64,000 bases of DNA. Origin: an uncultured Blautia sp. (lineage in GTDB: Bacteria; Bacillota; Clostridia; Lachnospirales; Lachnospiraceae). Below are positions 9,095-18,530 of the stretch, piece by piece (within the stretch, counting starts at the first letter, position 1; each line of letters opens with the position of its first letter). The translations under genes and the position numbers were made by a program. Under the pieces are notes generated by a model, which saw only the letters and a program-made list of their open reading frames with translations, did no database searches and had not been told where the DNA came from. The stretch is taken from assembly GCA_900541985.1 (NCBI GenBank), contig UQLX01000004.1, positions 47,938-111,937 on the forward strand, read 5' to 3'.

Positions 9095-11036
9095 ATTCTG
9101 TTCCTCCGTTATTCTTCAAAGGATGGATCATAGGTGAAATGGTAGTTGGAGCGTTTGTATTACACTTCTTTTCATCATAAAAAACATAGCGTCCCTGTCC
9201 TTTGCGTTTTGCATCAAACAGGGCCAGATCTGCACAGTGATACAGGTCATTATAATTACGCCCCACATCTGCCGCTTTTGCGATTCCCATGCTCACTGAA
9301 ATCTTAAATCCGTCATATTCTCCTGTCATGGCTGAAAAGATCCGGCTGACCGCCTGCTCAATATTTCTGTCATAGCGCACAAACAGAAGGAATTCATCCC
9401 CGCCGATGCGGGCTGCAAGATCATCCGTTCTTATGTTGGATTTCAGACGTTCTGCAAGGTATTTCAGGACACGGTCTCCAAATACATGGCCGCGTTCATT
9501 ATTCACTGCTTTAAAATAATCCAGATCAAATATGATCAGAGCATATTCATTTTCCGGATAGGTATATAACGCATGAATGATTTCTTTTTTTGCATAGGCT
9601 GCATTCAGTAAATTAGTCAGAGGATCCATGGAGGCCAGCTTTTTCAGACGTTTCAGTTCTTTTTGCTCTTCCTGGATGTCCACGATCTTTCCTATGACCC
9701 CACTGTACTCCGTCTTATCCCCATTCGTCCACAACGCGCGGCTGATGATCCGGCTGAGCCTTGTTTTTCCATCAATCTCCAGTTCCACCTCATATTCTAC
9801 TATCGGACTGTCAGGAGTCGTACAGCGGAGGATCTGATCCAGCTCGATCATTTTTTCTCTGCTGATGATCGACAATAATTCCTGATTATCTGACGGATTC
9901 GCAATAAAACGTGAAATCCCCAGTTTTTCTGCCCCCCAGTCCGAAATGGTGATCATGGAAGGAACCACCGAATATTCAAACTGGATCTCCGATGCCATAG
10001 ATGCAAAAAACTGAAATTTAATTCTTTCCTCTTCCAGCATGCTTAAGGTACGGTTGGAATTAGCCAGTTCTTTATGAGAGAGAAGCCTGTCCACAATGTT
10101 ATGTATTTCTTTTTCGCTGACACGGTTCAGCGAATTGGTTGACAGTTCTTCCTGAATATGGTCTGCAATCTCACTGAGGCACTCCAGAAGCAGTGGATGA
10201 AATGCACCGCACTCCCCGTTCAGGATCATACTGAGTGCTTTTTCATGGGAAAAAGCTTTTTTGTAAACACGTTCGCTGATCAGGGCATCGTAAGCATCTG
10301 CCAGAGAAACAGCCTGAGCGGATATGGGAATCTCCTCTCCTTTCAGCCCGTCCGGATATCCATTTCCGTCATAGCGCTCATGGTGCCATCGACAGATTTC
10401 ATAAGCAATCTTGACCAGAGGCCCATCTCTGTGCAGCGGCAGATTTTCCAGCATATCCGCCCCTACTGCAGAATGAGTTTTCATGATCTCAAATTCTTCC
10501 TCTGTCAAACGTCCAGGCTTGTTTAAAATACTTTCTGAAATGGATATTTTTCCAATATCATGAAAAGCTGCCGCCTTACTGATCATGGATATTTTAGCCG
10601 CATCCAGATTGTATGCATCTGTTTTTTCTTTCAGACGTTTCAGAAGAAGCGTCTGTCATAGTCCCGATGTGCAGTACATGCATACCGCTTTCTCCATCAC
10701 GGAATTCCACAATATGGCTCAGAATAGATATCATCAGTGTATTACTTTTTTCACTTTCATACATCTGATCCGCAACCATGGATATCAGTCTTTTCTGCTT
10801 GGAATACAGCATAATCGTATTGATTACTCTCCGACAGACGATCACCTCATCAAATGGACGGCTGATGTAATCGGTAGCCCCCAGTTCATAAGCCCGTTCC
10901 ACGACAGAGTGTGAATTTTCTGCTGAGATCATGATCACCGGAATCTCCTCAATCCAGTGATATCTGCCAGGATTGCACGGTTCATTTCTGAATCATCTAC
11001 GATCAGAATTTTATTAATCTTTCTTTTGTCATACAT
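9012..11036 (-). pseudogene. Response regulator with HD-GYP and GGDEF domains, receiver deleted
   Basis: From ATG 11036 the frame reads MYDKRKINKILIVDDSEMNRAILADI, the start of a receiver domain, then near 10966 jumps out of frame to IEEIPVIMISAEN, the end of one. About 50 residues including the phosphoacceptor Asp are missing. A further shift near 10650 separates ESGMHVLHI from an HD-GYP domain that is otherwise complete (AAFHDIGKI, HHERYDGNGYP), followed by a PAS-like part and a GGDEF domain with ARIGGDEFLLF. Intact relatives both make and degrade cyclic di-GMP. The last 30 codons run into the Hpt-like gene, hinting at a third shift near 9110. Confidence 0.75.
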
Positions 11037-11133
11037 ATTCTCTTTGCTTCCTCTCAAAAAGAAAACCTTAACATGCTGTTTTATACCGAGTTTAACATAA
11101 AGTCCAACAAATGTATACTATAAGAATCTATTT

Positions 11134-11865
11134 TTACAGCAAAGAATCTGAATAACAATTCCCTTTTCCTGCCCTCACAAACCCATACAGGATGATGCCT
11201 TTTTCTCTGGCCAGACGGACAGCCGCCTCTGTTACTGCTGCTCTGGATACAACAACCCGAACCCCTGTCCGTATGATCTTTTCAAGATAATCTGCGGAAA
11301 TTCTCCCACTGGTAAAGATTGCTCCGTTTTGGGGCGAAATATCCTGAAGCAGCATAGATCCCGCAACCTTATCCAGGGCATTATGTCTTCCAATATCTTC
11401 AAACCGGCACCGTATCTCTCCCTCTTTCCAGAACACACAGGAATGTGCGCAGCCAGTTTCCCGAAACAGTTCTCCCGGCTGCTCAAAAATCTGATCTGCC
11501 ACAGAAAAAAGTTTTTCCGGATCTGAGACCACTTCATCCTGTACCGCACTTTTCTCCGTCTGAATATTTTTCAGGAGCTCCTTTTCTGCGTTTCTCTGTT
11601 CCGGCGCTTTATTTATCTTTACCTGAATTTCCTGCTGCTCTTCCAAAACTGTAATATCTTTGATCTGCTGTCTTCTCTGAATCAGACCACCTGTATAAAG
11701 GCGCCCTGTGATCAGCTCCTCCAGATCCTCCGGCGTACAGCTTACTCGAAATTCCTTATTTCCATTAAGGTAAACCTGATAAACTGCTTCCAGGGCAACC
11801 TCATCCTCGCAGGAAACCGTTTTTCCGTTTTTAATTTTGCTGATGGAGATGCTTTCTTTTTTCAT
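11134..11865 (-). CDS. fdhD: Formate dehydrogenase accessory sulfurtransferase
   Basis: 243 residues. FdhD passes sulfur from a cysteine desulfurase to the molybdenum cofactor of formate dehydrogenase, which is needed for activity. Seen here: EELITGRLYTGGLI near residue 50, ETGCAHSCVF near residue 140 with two cysteines, FEDIGRHNALDKVAG, FTSGRISADYLEKI and the AVRLAREKGIILYGFVR ending, all typical of the family. It lies just left of selC and the sel genes and 9 kb from the fdhF gene it should serve. The promoter of selC points the other way across the gap upstream of fdhD. Confidence 0.92.
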   Translation of the reverse strand: MKKESISISKIKNGKTVSCEDEVALEAVYQVYLNGNKEFRVSCTPEDLEELITGRLYTGGLIQRRQQIKDITVLEEQQEIQVKINKAPEQRNAEKELLKNIQTEKSAVQDEVVSDPEKLFSVADQIFEQPGELFRETGCAHSCVFWKEGEIRCRFEDIGRHNALDKVAGSMLLQDISPQNGAIFTSGRISADYLEKIIRTGVRVVVSRAAVTEAAVRLAREKGIILYGFVRAGKGNCYSDSLL

Positions 11866-11900
11866 TTGTCTGCCCTTTCCGAATATATGCAGGAAATCTG

Positions 11901-11929
11901 TTGAAAAAACTTTTTTATCCTGTTATAAT
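11901..11929 (+). promoter_or_regulatory. Promoter of selC
   Basis: TTGAAA at 11901-11906, a 17-bp spacer and a perfect TATAAT at 11924-11929, placed so that transcription would begin about 10 nt before the tRNA-Sec gene at 11949. Confidence 0.8.
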
Positions 11930-11948
11930 ATCTGAATGTATGATTTAT

Positions 11949-12046
11949 GGATGTCGTTGGGTAACTGGTGTGCCCCCTGGTCTTCAAAACCTGTGCTGGA
12001 CGTTAAGAGCGCCCTGGGTGAGTTCGATTCTCACAGGCATCCGCCA
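11949..12046 (+). tRNA. selC: tRNA-Sec (UCA anticodon)
   Basis: 98 nt including encoded CCA. Acceptor ends GGATGTC/GGCATCC pair (one wobble), the anticodon loop is CTTCAAA with UCA, there is a long variable arm, and the T loop reads TTCGATT. The extra length and UCA anticodon fit the selenocysteine tRNA that reads UGA with SelB. It is on the plus strand, convergent with selA, whose stop codon is 12 bp away, and has its own promoter. In-frame UGA codons in selD and fdhF of this window are its expected targets. Confidence 0.95.
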
Positions 12047-12057
12047 AAAAAAACTGT

Positions 12058-13461
12058 TTACAATGCTTCCCGCAGTTCTCCTGCAAACTCCTGTTTTTCC
12101 TCTGAGGAAATCGTCCTCATTTCCAGCATTACCTTATCATTGCTGATATGAGCGATCACAGGTATCGGAAGCTTTCTGAGTCTGACTGCCAGTTCCTGAG
12201 CAGTCTCTTTTTTGGGGAATATCCCAACCGCATAGTCCGGCATCACTTCTCCGGGAAGAGATCCTCCTCCCACTGCAGACAGACTTTTTTCCACAGTAAT
12301 CTCTCCGGCATAACCACAGGAATCCAGTTCCCAGGCAATCTCTTCTGCCTGCGTCAGAAGTTCTTCTTCTGTTCTCGCGATCATTCTCAGCACCGGGATA
12401 TTTTCCCAGCAGGACTCCTCATTCAGGTATTCCCGAAAGGTTGCCTCCAGTGCCGCTGTGGTGAATTTGTCCAGGCGGAGTGCCCGCATCAGCGGATGAT
12501 TTTCCATAGCCTGTATATATTTCTTCTTTCCTGCAATGATCCCTGCCTGAGGGCCTCCCAGAAGCTTGTCTCCGGAAAAACACACCACATCAGCGCCCTG
12601 TTTCAGCACTTCCTGCACGGTAGGCTCGTGTGCCAGTCCATATTTTTCCAGATCAACAAGAACGCCGCTTCCCAGATCTACGATCACCGGAAGTTTCTTT
12701 TTTTCACCCAGATCCGCCAGTTCTTTTATGGAAACATCCTCGGTAAAGCCTACGATCTTATAATTGCTGGTATGCACCTTAAGAAAGGCTGCCGTTTCCT
12801 CATTCACAGCCTGCTCATAATCAGAGATTCTTGTCCGGTTGGTGCAGCCTGTTTCTCTTAAAACTGCGCCGCTCTGTTCCATGACCTCAGGGATACGAAA
12901 ATGCCCTCCAATCTCGATCAGCTCGCCTCTGGAAACGATCACTTCTTTTTTTTCTGCCATGGCAGCCAGGATCAGAGCGACTGCCGAGGCATTGTTATTG
13001 ACTGCCACCGCTGCTTCCGCTCCCGTTACCTGACAGACAACCTCTGCATAATGAGCCTGGCGTTTTCCCCTTTTCCCTTTTGAAAGGTCATACTCCAGAT
13101 TGGAATAGCCTGTCATGGATTCCATCACTGCCAGCATCTGTTTTTTCCCAAGAGGCGCCCTTCCCAGATTCGTGTGAAGAAGAATCCCTGTGGCATTAAA
13201 AACCCTCTGAAAGGAAGGTTCGGAAGTTTCCTGCACTCTTTTTTTTATACGATCTGTCACATAAGAGGTAATTGCAGACGTTTCCCATTGTACAGACTCC
13301 TCTTTCGCCATAAGGATCTTATCCCGGAAGTCTTCCAGCTCCTTCCGTATGATTTCTGTAACTCTCTCTCTTCCATATTCGCTGCAGAGCTTCTCTGTTT
13401 CTTTCAGCGACAGGAGATGATCCACTCTTGGAATTTTTCTTAATATTTCATTTTGATTCAT
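12058..13461 (-). CDS. selA: L-seryl-tRNA(Sec) selenium transferase
   Basis: 467 residues, the normal length for bacterial SelA, a PLP enzyme that turns seryl-tRNA(Sec) into selenocysteyl-tRNA(Sec) using selenophosphate. Motifs: the N-terminal tRNA-binding region starting IPRVDHLL, NATGILLHTNLGRAPL near residue 90, and the PLP lysine in CFSGDKLLGGPQAG near residue 295. It is the last gene of selB-selD-selA, 14 bp after selD. No strong Shine-Dalgarno precedes ATG 13461, so translation may depend on coupling to selD. Confidence 0.97.
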   Translation of the reverse strand: MNQNEILRKIPRVDHLLSLKETEKLCSEYGRERVTEIIRKELEDFRDKILMAKEESVQWETSAITSYVTDRIKKRVQETSEPSFQRVFNATGILLHTNLGRAPLGKKQMLAVMESMTGYSNLEYDLSKGKRGKRQAHYAEVVCQVTGAEAAVAVNNNASAVALILAAMAEKKEVIVSRGELIEIGGHFRIPEVMEQSGAVLRETGCTNRTRISDYEQAVNEETAAFLKVHTSNYKIVGFTEDVSIKELADLGEKKKLPVIVDLGSGVLVDLEKYGLAHEPTVQEVLKQGADVVCFSGDKLLGGPQAGIIAGKKKYIQAMENHPLMRALRLDKFTTAALEATFREYLNEESCWENIPVLRMIARTEEELLTQAEEIAWELDSCGYAGEITVEKSLSAVGGGSLPGEVMPDYAVGIFPKKETAQELAVRLRKLPIPVIAHISNDKVMLEMRTISSEEKQEFAGELREAL

Positions 13462-13475
13462 ATATTTTCGTTTTC

Positions 13476-14513
13476 TTATTTCAGAATCAGGAATTTCTCC
13501 TGTTTTTCAGTTACTTTTCCGATCATGGCAGAAGGCAGTTCAAGAGTATTCAGTCTTTTCAGAAGCTCAGGAGCCTCTTCCTCCGATACAGCGATAAGCA
13601 GTCCTCCTGATGTTTGGGGATCATAGATCAGATCCTCCTGCCAGGTTCCTGAAATCCGGCTTTCCACATCTTTTTCCAGATACTCTCTGTTCCGGTATGC
13701 GCCTGCCGGGATCAGTCCCATTTCTGTATAAGCCTGTACTCCCTTCAGAACCGGAAGACTTCCGGTATCCAGGATCAGGGTTTTTTCGCTTCCCTTTGCC
13801 ATTTCCATGGCATGTCCCGCAATACCAAATCCTGTAATATCCGTACAGCTGTGAATGGAAAATCCAGCCGCAATATCTCTTGCATAGCGGTTCAGATACG
13901 TCATATTTTTTACCGCAGCTTCGATCTCATCCTCTGAGGCAAGCTCTCCTTTGATTGCCGTGGAAAGGATGCCTGTTCCAAGTGGTTTGGTAAGGATCAG
14001 CACATCTCCGGCTTCTGCTCCATAATTCTTCCACATAAGCTTCGGATCTACAAATCCGCTGACGCACAGACCGTACTTCGGTTCATTGTCAGATATCGTA
14101 TGCCCTCCCGCAAGCACTGCTCCGGCTTCGATCACTTTATCCGCTCCGCCCTTCAGGATCTCTCCAAGGATCTCTATATCCAGGCAGTCCGGAAGTGCAG
14201 CCAGATTCAGCGCCACCTTCGGCTCTCCGCCCATGGCATATACATCACTGAGGGCATTTGCCGCAGCAATCTGTCCAAACAGATACGGGTCATCTACAAC
14301 CGGGGTAAAAAAGTCAACCGTATGGATCATTGCCAGATCGTCATTAATTTTATAGACCGCAGCATCATCTGAGGTCTCTGTTCCCACTAAAAGCATGGGA
14401 TCACTGAATTTCGGCAGCTTACCCAAAACTTGGGCAAGGGTCTCAGGACCTTTTTTAGCCGCTCAGCCGGATGTACTTGACATCTGCGTTAAACGAATCT
14501 TGTAGTCACTCAT
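13476..14513 (-). CDS. selD: Selenide, water dikinase, itself a selenoprotein (in-frame UGA)
   Basis: 345 residues when UGA at 14463-14465 is read as selenocysteine. From ATG 14513 the frame gives MSDYKIRLTQMSSTSG-U-AAKKGPETLAQVLGKLP, which matches the active-site loop of SelD where Cys or Sec at this place (residue 17) makes selenophosphate from selenide and ATP. Without readthrough the gene would lack its catalytic loop. Later motifs include TDITGFGIAGHAMEMA and DPQTSGGLLIAVS. The start overlaps the selB stop (ATGA). A stem GCGGCU/AGCUGC follows the UGA, a plausible SECIS base. Confidence 0.95.
14423..14465 (-). promoter_or_regulatory. Candidate bacterial SECIS element in selD
   Basis: Starting at the UGA at 14465, the mRNA can pair GCGGCU just after the codon with AGCUGC about 40 nt later, with an inner GGUC-CUGA-GACC hairpin. 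Placement right after UGA is as expected for SelB binding; the apical motif is less clear than in fdhF. Confidence 0.5.
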
Positions 14514-16438
14514 GCTTTCACCTCCTTACACTCTGCAGAAGAGGATTCCTTCAGAATCCTTCCTTCCTCTGTTTTTCTTGTAAAACCATTTTTATCGAAA
14601 TGCTCCAGAAGAGCCACCGCAACTTTCCGGGAGCACCCCAGATAATCTCTGTACTCTCCAAGGGCAATGATTTCTTTCTTCTGTGCCATTTCCCGGAAAG
14701 CCTCTTTTCCTCTTTCGTAGTAATCTCTGTGGATACAATACTGCTCGTCCAGACGGATCAGGCTCTTTTTATTGAGAAGAGAGGTGAATACCGGTTTGAA
14801 TTTCTTCTGGCTTCTGTGCTCTTTCAGGTACAGCTCTGTGGCAAGAGGGGCAAATCCGGATTCCAGATAGTGAGCAAGAATCTCCTGTACCATGGCATCC
14901 TCATCTTCCTTCAGCACCACCTTAAAACGCTTTTTGCTGACACAGCCGTTTTCTTCCTTGATGATCTTTTGTTTTTTGAGCACCTCCAGTATCTCGTCTG
15001 TGATCCTGGAATTTTCCAGCTTCATTCTGCTGCGCAGCTCCTCGATTCCCATTCCTTCTTTCAAAGGACAGGCTTTGTGAAAATCATCCAGGATACGCTC
15101 TGTTTTTCTGCGGTAGAAATCCATTTCGTCTCTGTGGATGTAGAGCCCCTCTTCCAGACAGACCAGAATTCCTTTTTCTGCCAGCTTTGCCGCTGTATTC
15201 TTCAGTCCGGATCTGTCCAGGGAATTCCTTCCTGCCAGTTCCTCCAGAGGATAAAAGCAGCCTCTGTGCTCCAGAATCGAAGTTTCCAGCAATTCCTCAC
15301 CGGTTCCCTTTTCTTTGATCCGGCAGGCCTCCAGGACTTTTTGATCCTTTCTTTTATGTTTGCGGGGGCAGGCATCCAAAATACAGCCCCCTCCAATGGT
15401 TTCCGCCGGAGAATAAAAGCGGATCACAAAACGGTCGCCTTTTTCCATTACCGTATACTCCTCCAGACGCAGCTGGGCATAACAGGTTTCTCCTGCTTTC
15501 AGTTCTTCCCGGTCAAGAAGGATTACCTTTCCCAAAAGCTCCTTTGTCCCATGATAGATGTGGACTCTGCTTCCGTTTTTTACCACACGCTCTGTATGGC
15601 GCAGGACAGTCAGAGACACATCCGCCATCATAGAAGGATACATACTGTTTTTAAAAGCGATCACATCGCCCCTTGAAATCTCCTCTTTTTTACGGTCAGG
15701 AAGATTCAGCGCCACGCGCTGTCCTGCATGAGCAGTCTCTACTCCCTGCTCATGTACCTGAATACTTCGGATCTTTACCGGAACGTTTTCCGGATAGAGG
15801 AACGCCTCCTGTTCTTTTTTTATTTTTCCGCCAAGAAGCGTACCGGTGACAACCGTTCCAAACCCTTTCAGCGTAAATACCCGGTCTACCGGAAGCCGGA
15901 AAGCCCGGGTTTCTTTGTGATCCGGCAGTTTCTGATACATCTGATACAAAGTTTCTTTTAATTGATCCAGTCCCTGATTCCTGTATACGGATACAGGGAT
16001 CACCGGAGCATTTTCCAGAAAAGTTCCTTCTGTCAGCTCCCGGATATCTTCTTCTACCAGTTCCACCAGTTCCGGATCTGCAAGGTCTGTTTTGGTGATC
16101 ACAATGATCCCCTGACGGATTCCCAGCGTAGTCAGAATGTCCAGATGCTCTACCGTCTGAGGCATGATTCCCTCATCGGCAGCAACCACCAGCATCACAA
16201 GATCCATTCCGCCTACACCAGCCAGCATATTTTTTACAAATTTTTCATGACCGGGCACATCCACGATCCCTACACGTTCCCCACCCGGAAAATCCATCCA
16301 GGCAAAACCCAGTTCTATCGTGATCCCACGTTTTTTTTCTTCTTTCAGGCGATCGGTATCCATTCCGGTCAGTGCCTGAATCAGACAGGTTTTTCCATGG
16401 TCTACATGACCTGCGGTTCCTATGATTCCATATTTCAT
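14510..16438 (-). CDS. selB: Selenocysteine-specific translation elongation factor
   Basis: 642 residues. An EF-Tu-like GTPase opens the protein (GTAGHVDHGKT at residue 7, DVPGHEKFVKNML near 80, TKTD near 135), beta-barrel domains follow, and the C-terminal part of about 250 residues carries winged-helix repeats that bind the SECIS hairpin. It delivers Sec-tRNA(Sec) to the ribosome at UGA. Start 16438 is chosen because MKYGIIGTAGHVDHGKT is the conserved N-terminus and AGAGGT precedes it. First gene of selB-selD-selA; overlaps selD by 4 bp. Confidence 0.96.
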   Translation of the reverse strand: MKYGIIGTAGHVDHGKTCLIQALTGMDTDRLKEEKKRGITIELGFAWMDFPGGERVGIVDVPGHEKFVKNMLAGVGGMDLVMLVVAADEGIMPQTVEHLDILTTLGIRQGIIVITKTDLADPELVELVEEDIRELTEGTFLENAPVIPVSVYRNQGLDQLKETLYQMYQKLPDHKETRAFRLPVDRVFTLKGFGTVVTGTLLGGKIKKEQEAFLYPENVPVKIRSIQVHEQGVETAHAGQRVALNLPDRKKEEISRGDVIAFKNSMYPSMMADVSLTVLRHTERVVKNGSRVHIYHGTKELLGKVILLDREELKAGETCYAQLRLEEYTVMEKGDRFVIRFYSPAETIGGGCILDACPRKHKRKDQKVLEACRIKEKGTGEELLETSILEHRGCFYPLEELAGRNSLDRSGLKNTAAKLAEKGILVCLEEGLYIHRDEMDFYRRKTERILDDFHKACPLKEGMGIEELRSRMKLENSRITDEILEVLKKQKIIKEENGCVSKKRFKVVLKEDEDAMVQEILAHYLESGFAPLATELYLKEHRSQKKFKPVFTSLLNKKSLIRLDEQYCIHRDYYERGKEAFREMAQKKEIIALGEYRDYLGCSRKVAVALLEHFDKNGFTRKTEEGRILKESSSAECKEVKA

Positions 16439-16570
16439 GAGTTTAACCTCTGTTAAAGACCGGAGAATCTTTTCCAGTCTGTTTTTTCTATACAATCATA
16501 CCACAGGTAGGGGCTTTTTACTATAGAAAAACTTGTCCGTATCTGTTTGCGCTGACGGAAATTCATCCTT

Positions 16571-17731
16571 TTACTTTGAATAAAGCCCCGGATAAGCCTT
16601 CCTGTCCAGCCTTAAATAAATACTATACAAGCTCATCACAAATAAGCCGATGACTGCTATAATGATCCATACTGTACGGAATGTATAATAGTCGATAAAC
16701 GTTCCGATCACGTAGTTGCTTAATACGCCGATTAATCCGGCGCAGCTGGTCGTAATACTTAATACTCTTCCACGATGTGTTTCCGGTATTCTTTTTGTAA
16801 GATAAGGCGTTTTTGATATGGAGCCCAATATTTCACCTGTGGTAAATATAATAAACCCTGCAACCGCAATCACAAAATGATGATTTACAAAAATAAAAAA
16901 GGCAAGTCCTAATGACTCCAGCAGCTGCCCCAAATACATAATCCTGATATCGATTACTCCGGAAAACTTTCTGGTTAATATCGGCGTACCTATTACCACA
17001 ACAACTGCATTAATACTTGTTAAAATTCCAAACTTAAAAGCCCCTGATCCACGAAAAGCTTCTTCCATATGTAAAGGCATCAAAAAGTTGAATTGATTAT
17101 AAATCAGTGCAGCTATACCCGAAATAACAAATAACAAATAACAAAAAGAATAATTTTCGTTCAGAAAAAACTTTGAATATTGATCCGGTTTCACCCTTTT
17201 CATATTCGTTCATTGATTTATGATCCCGGTCCGTAATTTTTACGTTCTTAATAAAAATCAGGAGCATCAGTGTACTGGATATGTCTGCCAGACCGTTAAT
17301 AAAAAAAGACAGGCTCAAATAATCATTAAACAACATACCGCCAATGGTCGGCGCCAGAACCAACCCTAAATTCATTGAAAGATAGTTGAGGGAATATGCC
17401 CTTTCCCGATCCCTGTAGGTTGTCAGATCAGCGATCAGCGCATCATAAGCAGGCTGTTTCCGATCAGATCAAAGGTAACGATAATATGCTTTTTATTATA
17501 TTTGTCAGCCAGCTTACCTCCCAGTAAATAAAACGGACCCATAACCAGAGAAAACAGCATCATATACAGACCGATCGTCTGTCCGTTCAACCCCCGTTTT
17601 TCACTCATTATCAAAGTAAGCATGGGTCAGATTAATGCCCCCATACTTGTCATGATTTTACCAAAGGCCAGCACATAGATTTCTTTTGGCAAATGAGTAT
17701 ACATAGAAAAATGTTTTTTTAGAAATCTCAT
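16571..17731 (-). pseudogene. Major facilitator superfamily transporter, decayed
   Basis: Start ATG 17731 with AGAGGAT ahead; MRFLKKHFSMYTHLPKEIYVLAFGKI looks like a normal MFS beginning. An in-frame TGA then replaces what is probably Trp (GALI-stop-PMLTLIMSEKRGLNG), and two frame jumps follow, near 17450 and 17150, before the last frame runs cleanly to the stop at 16571. The joined protein would be about 385 residues with about 12 helices, of drug-efflux type. One nonsense codon plus two shifts make real decay more likely than read error. Next to a GNAT gene. Confidence 0.8.
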
Positions 17732-17770
17732 AGAAATTATCCTCTTTACCATCCCTTTAAATTTATCAGA

Positions 17771-18295
17771 CTACTCTAAATCAATCCAGTATCTTTGCTC
17801 TGTCTTACCATTTTCTGTTTGTTCATTTTCTAAGATTCCACCGTTTTTTATGATGGATTTTGCAGAACCAATATTATCTTTATCACATACCATTAAGACT
17901 TTTTTGATTCCCATTTTTTTACATTCCTCTAAAGCAATCCCGATCATTTGCACAGCATATCCTTTTCTTCTTTCAGACGGTCTGATTCCATCTCCGATAT
18001 GACCGCCATGTAATAAAAGATGTTCATTCAGATAGTGCCTGATATTTACCGCGCCTACAAGGATATTTCGTTCCTCATCCAAACAGAAAAATGTAGAGTC
18101 GGGAACCATACCGTCTTTCGGTTCACTTGTTTCCAAATTGTTCAAATAGTAGTCAAAGTCATCATAATTGTTTTTGAAAATAATCCCTGGTGAACGGTTC
18201 ACATCATGCGTATCGTTATATTCTTTCCACTCCCTGAGCATATCAATAATCTGCTCTCTGTATTCGTAACTCCCTTTTATTAATTTCATTGACAT
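17771..18295 (-). CDS. GNAT family N-acetyltransferase
   Basis: 174 residues with the acetyl-CoA binding loop GDGIRPSERRKGYAVQMIGIALEECKKMG near residue 105 and a strand-turn CDKDNIGSAKSIIKNGGILE near residue 140. Relatives acetylate small molecules or N-termini; the substrate here is unknown. ATG 18295 is preferred over the TTG three bases earlier and the ATG six bases later because GGAAGGG lies 6 nt ahead of it. It may once have formed a resistance or uptake pair with the broken MFS gene downstream. Confidence 0.8.
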   Translation of the reverse strand: MSMKLIKGSYEYREQIIDMLREWKEYNDTHDVNRSPGIIFKNNYDDFDYYLNNLETSEPKDGMVPDSTFFCLDEERNILVGAVNIRHYLNEHLLLHGGHIGDGIRPSERRKGYAVQMIGIALEECKKMGIKKVLMVCDKDNIGSAKSIIKNGGILENEQTENGKTEQRYWIDLE

Positions 18296-18432
18296 CAAAA
18301 TCCCTTCCTTTACTTCAAGTCCATAGCTTTTCTCGAATATTCTTCTCTATCTAACTCCTTGATTTCTACCATATAATCCCGACTCCTTGTCTGTAATTAA
18401 TAGCGGCAACTCCAAAAGCATAATCAGAAAAA

Positions 18433-18477
18433 CAAAAAACAGCAGGATATCTGTTATCTTTATACAGAATCCTGCCG
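18433..18477 (-). terminator. Terminator of the formate dehydrogenase/hydrogenase operon
   Basis: Minus-strand hairpin CGGCAGGAT-CTGT / ACAG-ATCCTGCTG followed by TTTTTTG, about 55-100 nt after the hydrogenase stop codon. Confidence 0.85.
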
Positions 18478-18530
18478 TTTCTGAAATCGATTTTATTGAC
18501 GGAAAAACAACCTGTCTCTTTACATTGCTC

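Noticed and set aside
14471..15676. 401-codon plus-strand open frame across selD/selB
   Set aside because: Antisense shadow of selB with no domain and a biased composition.
17637..17639. UGA in the MFS gene as a third selenocysteine codon
   Set aside because: Trp is the expected residue there, no SECIS hairpin follows, and the gene has two further frame breaks.
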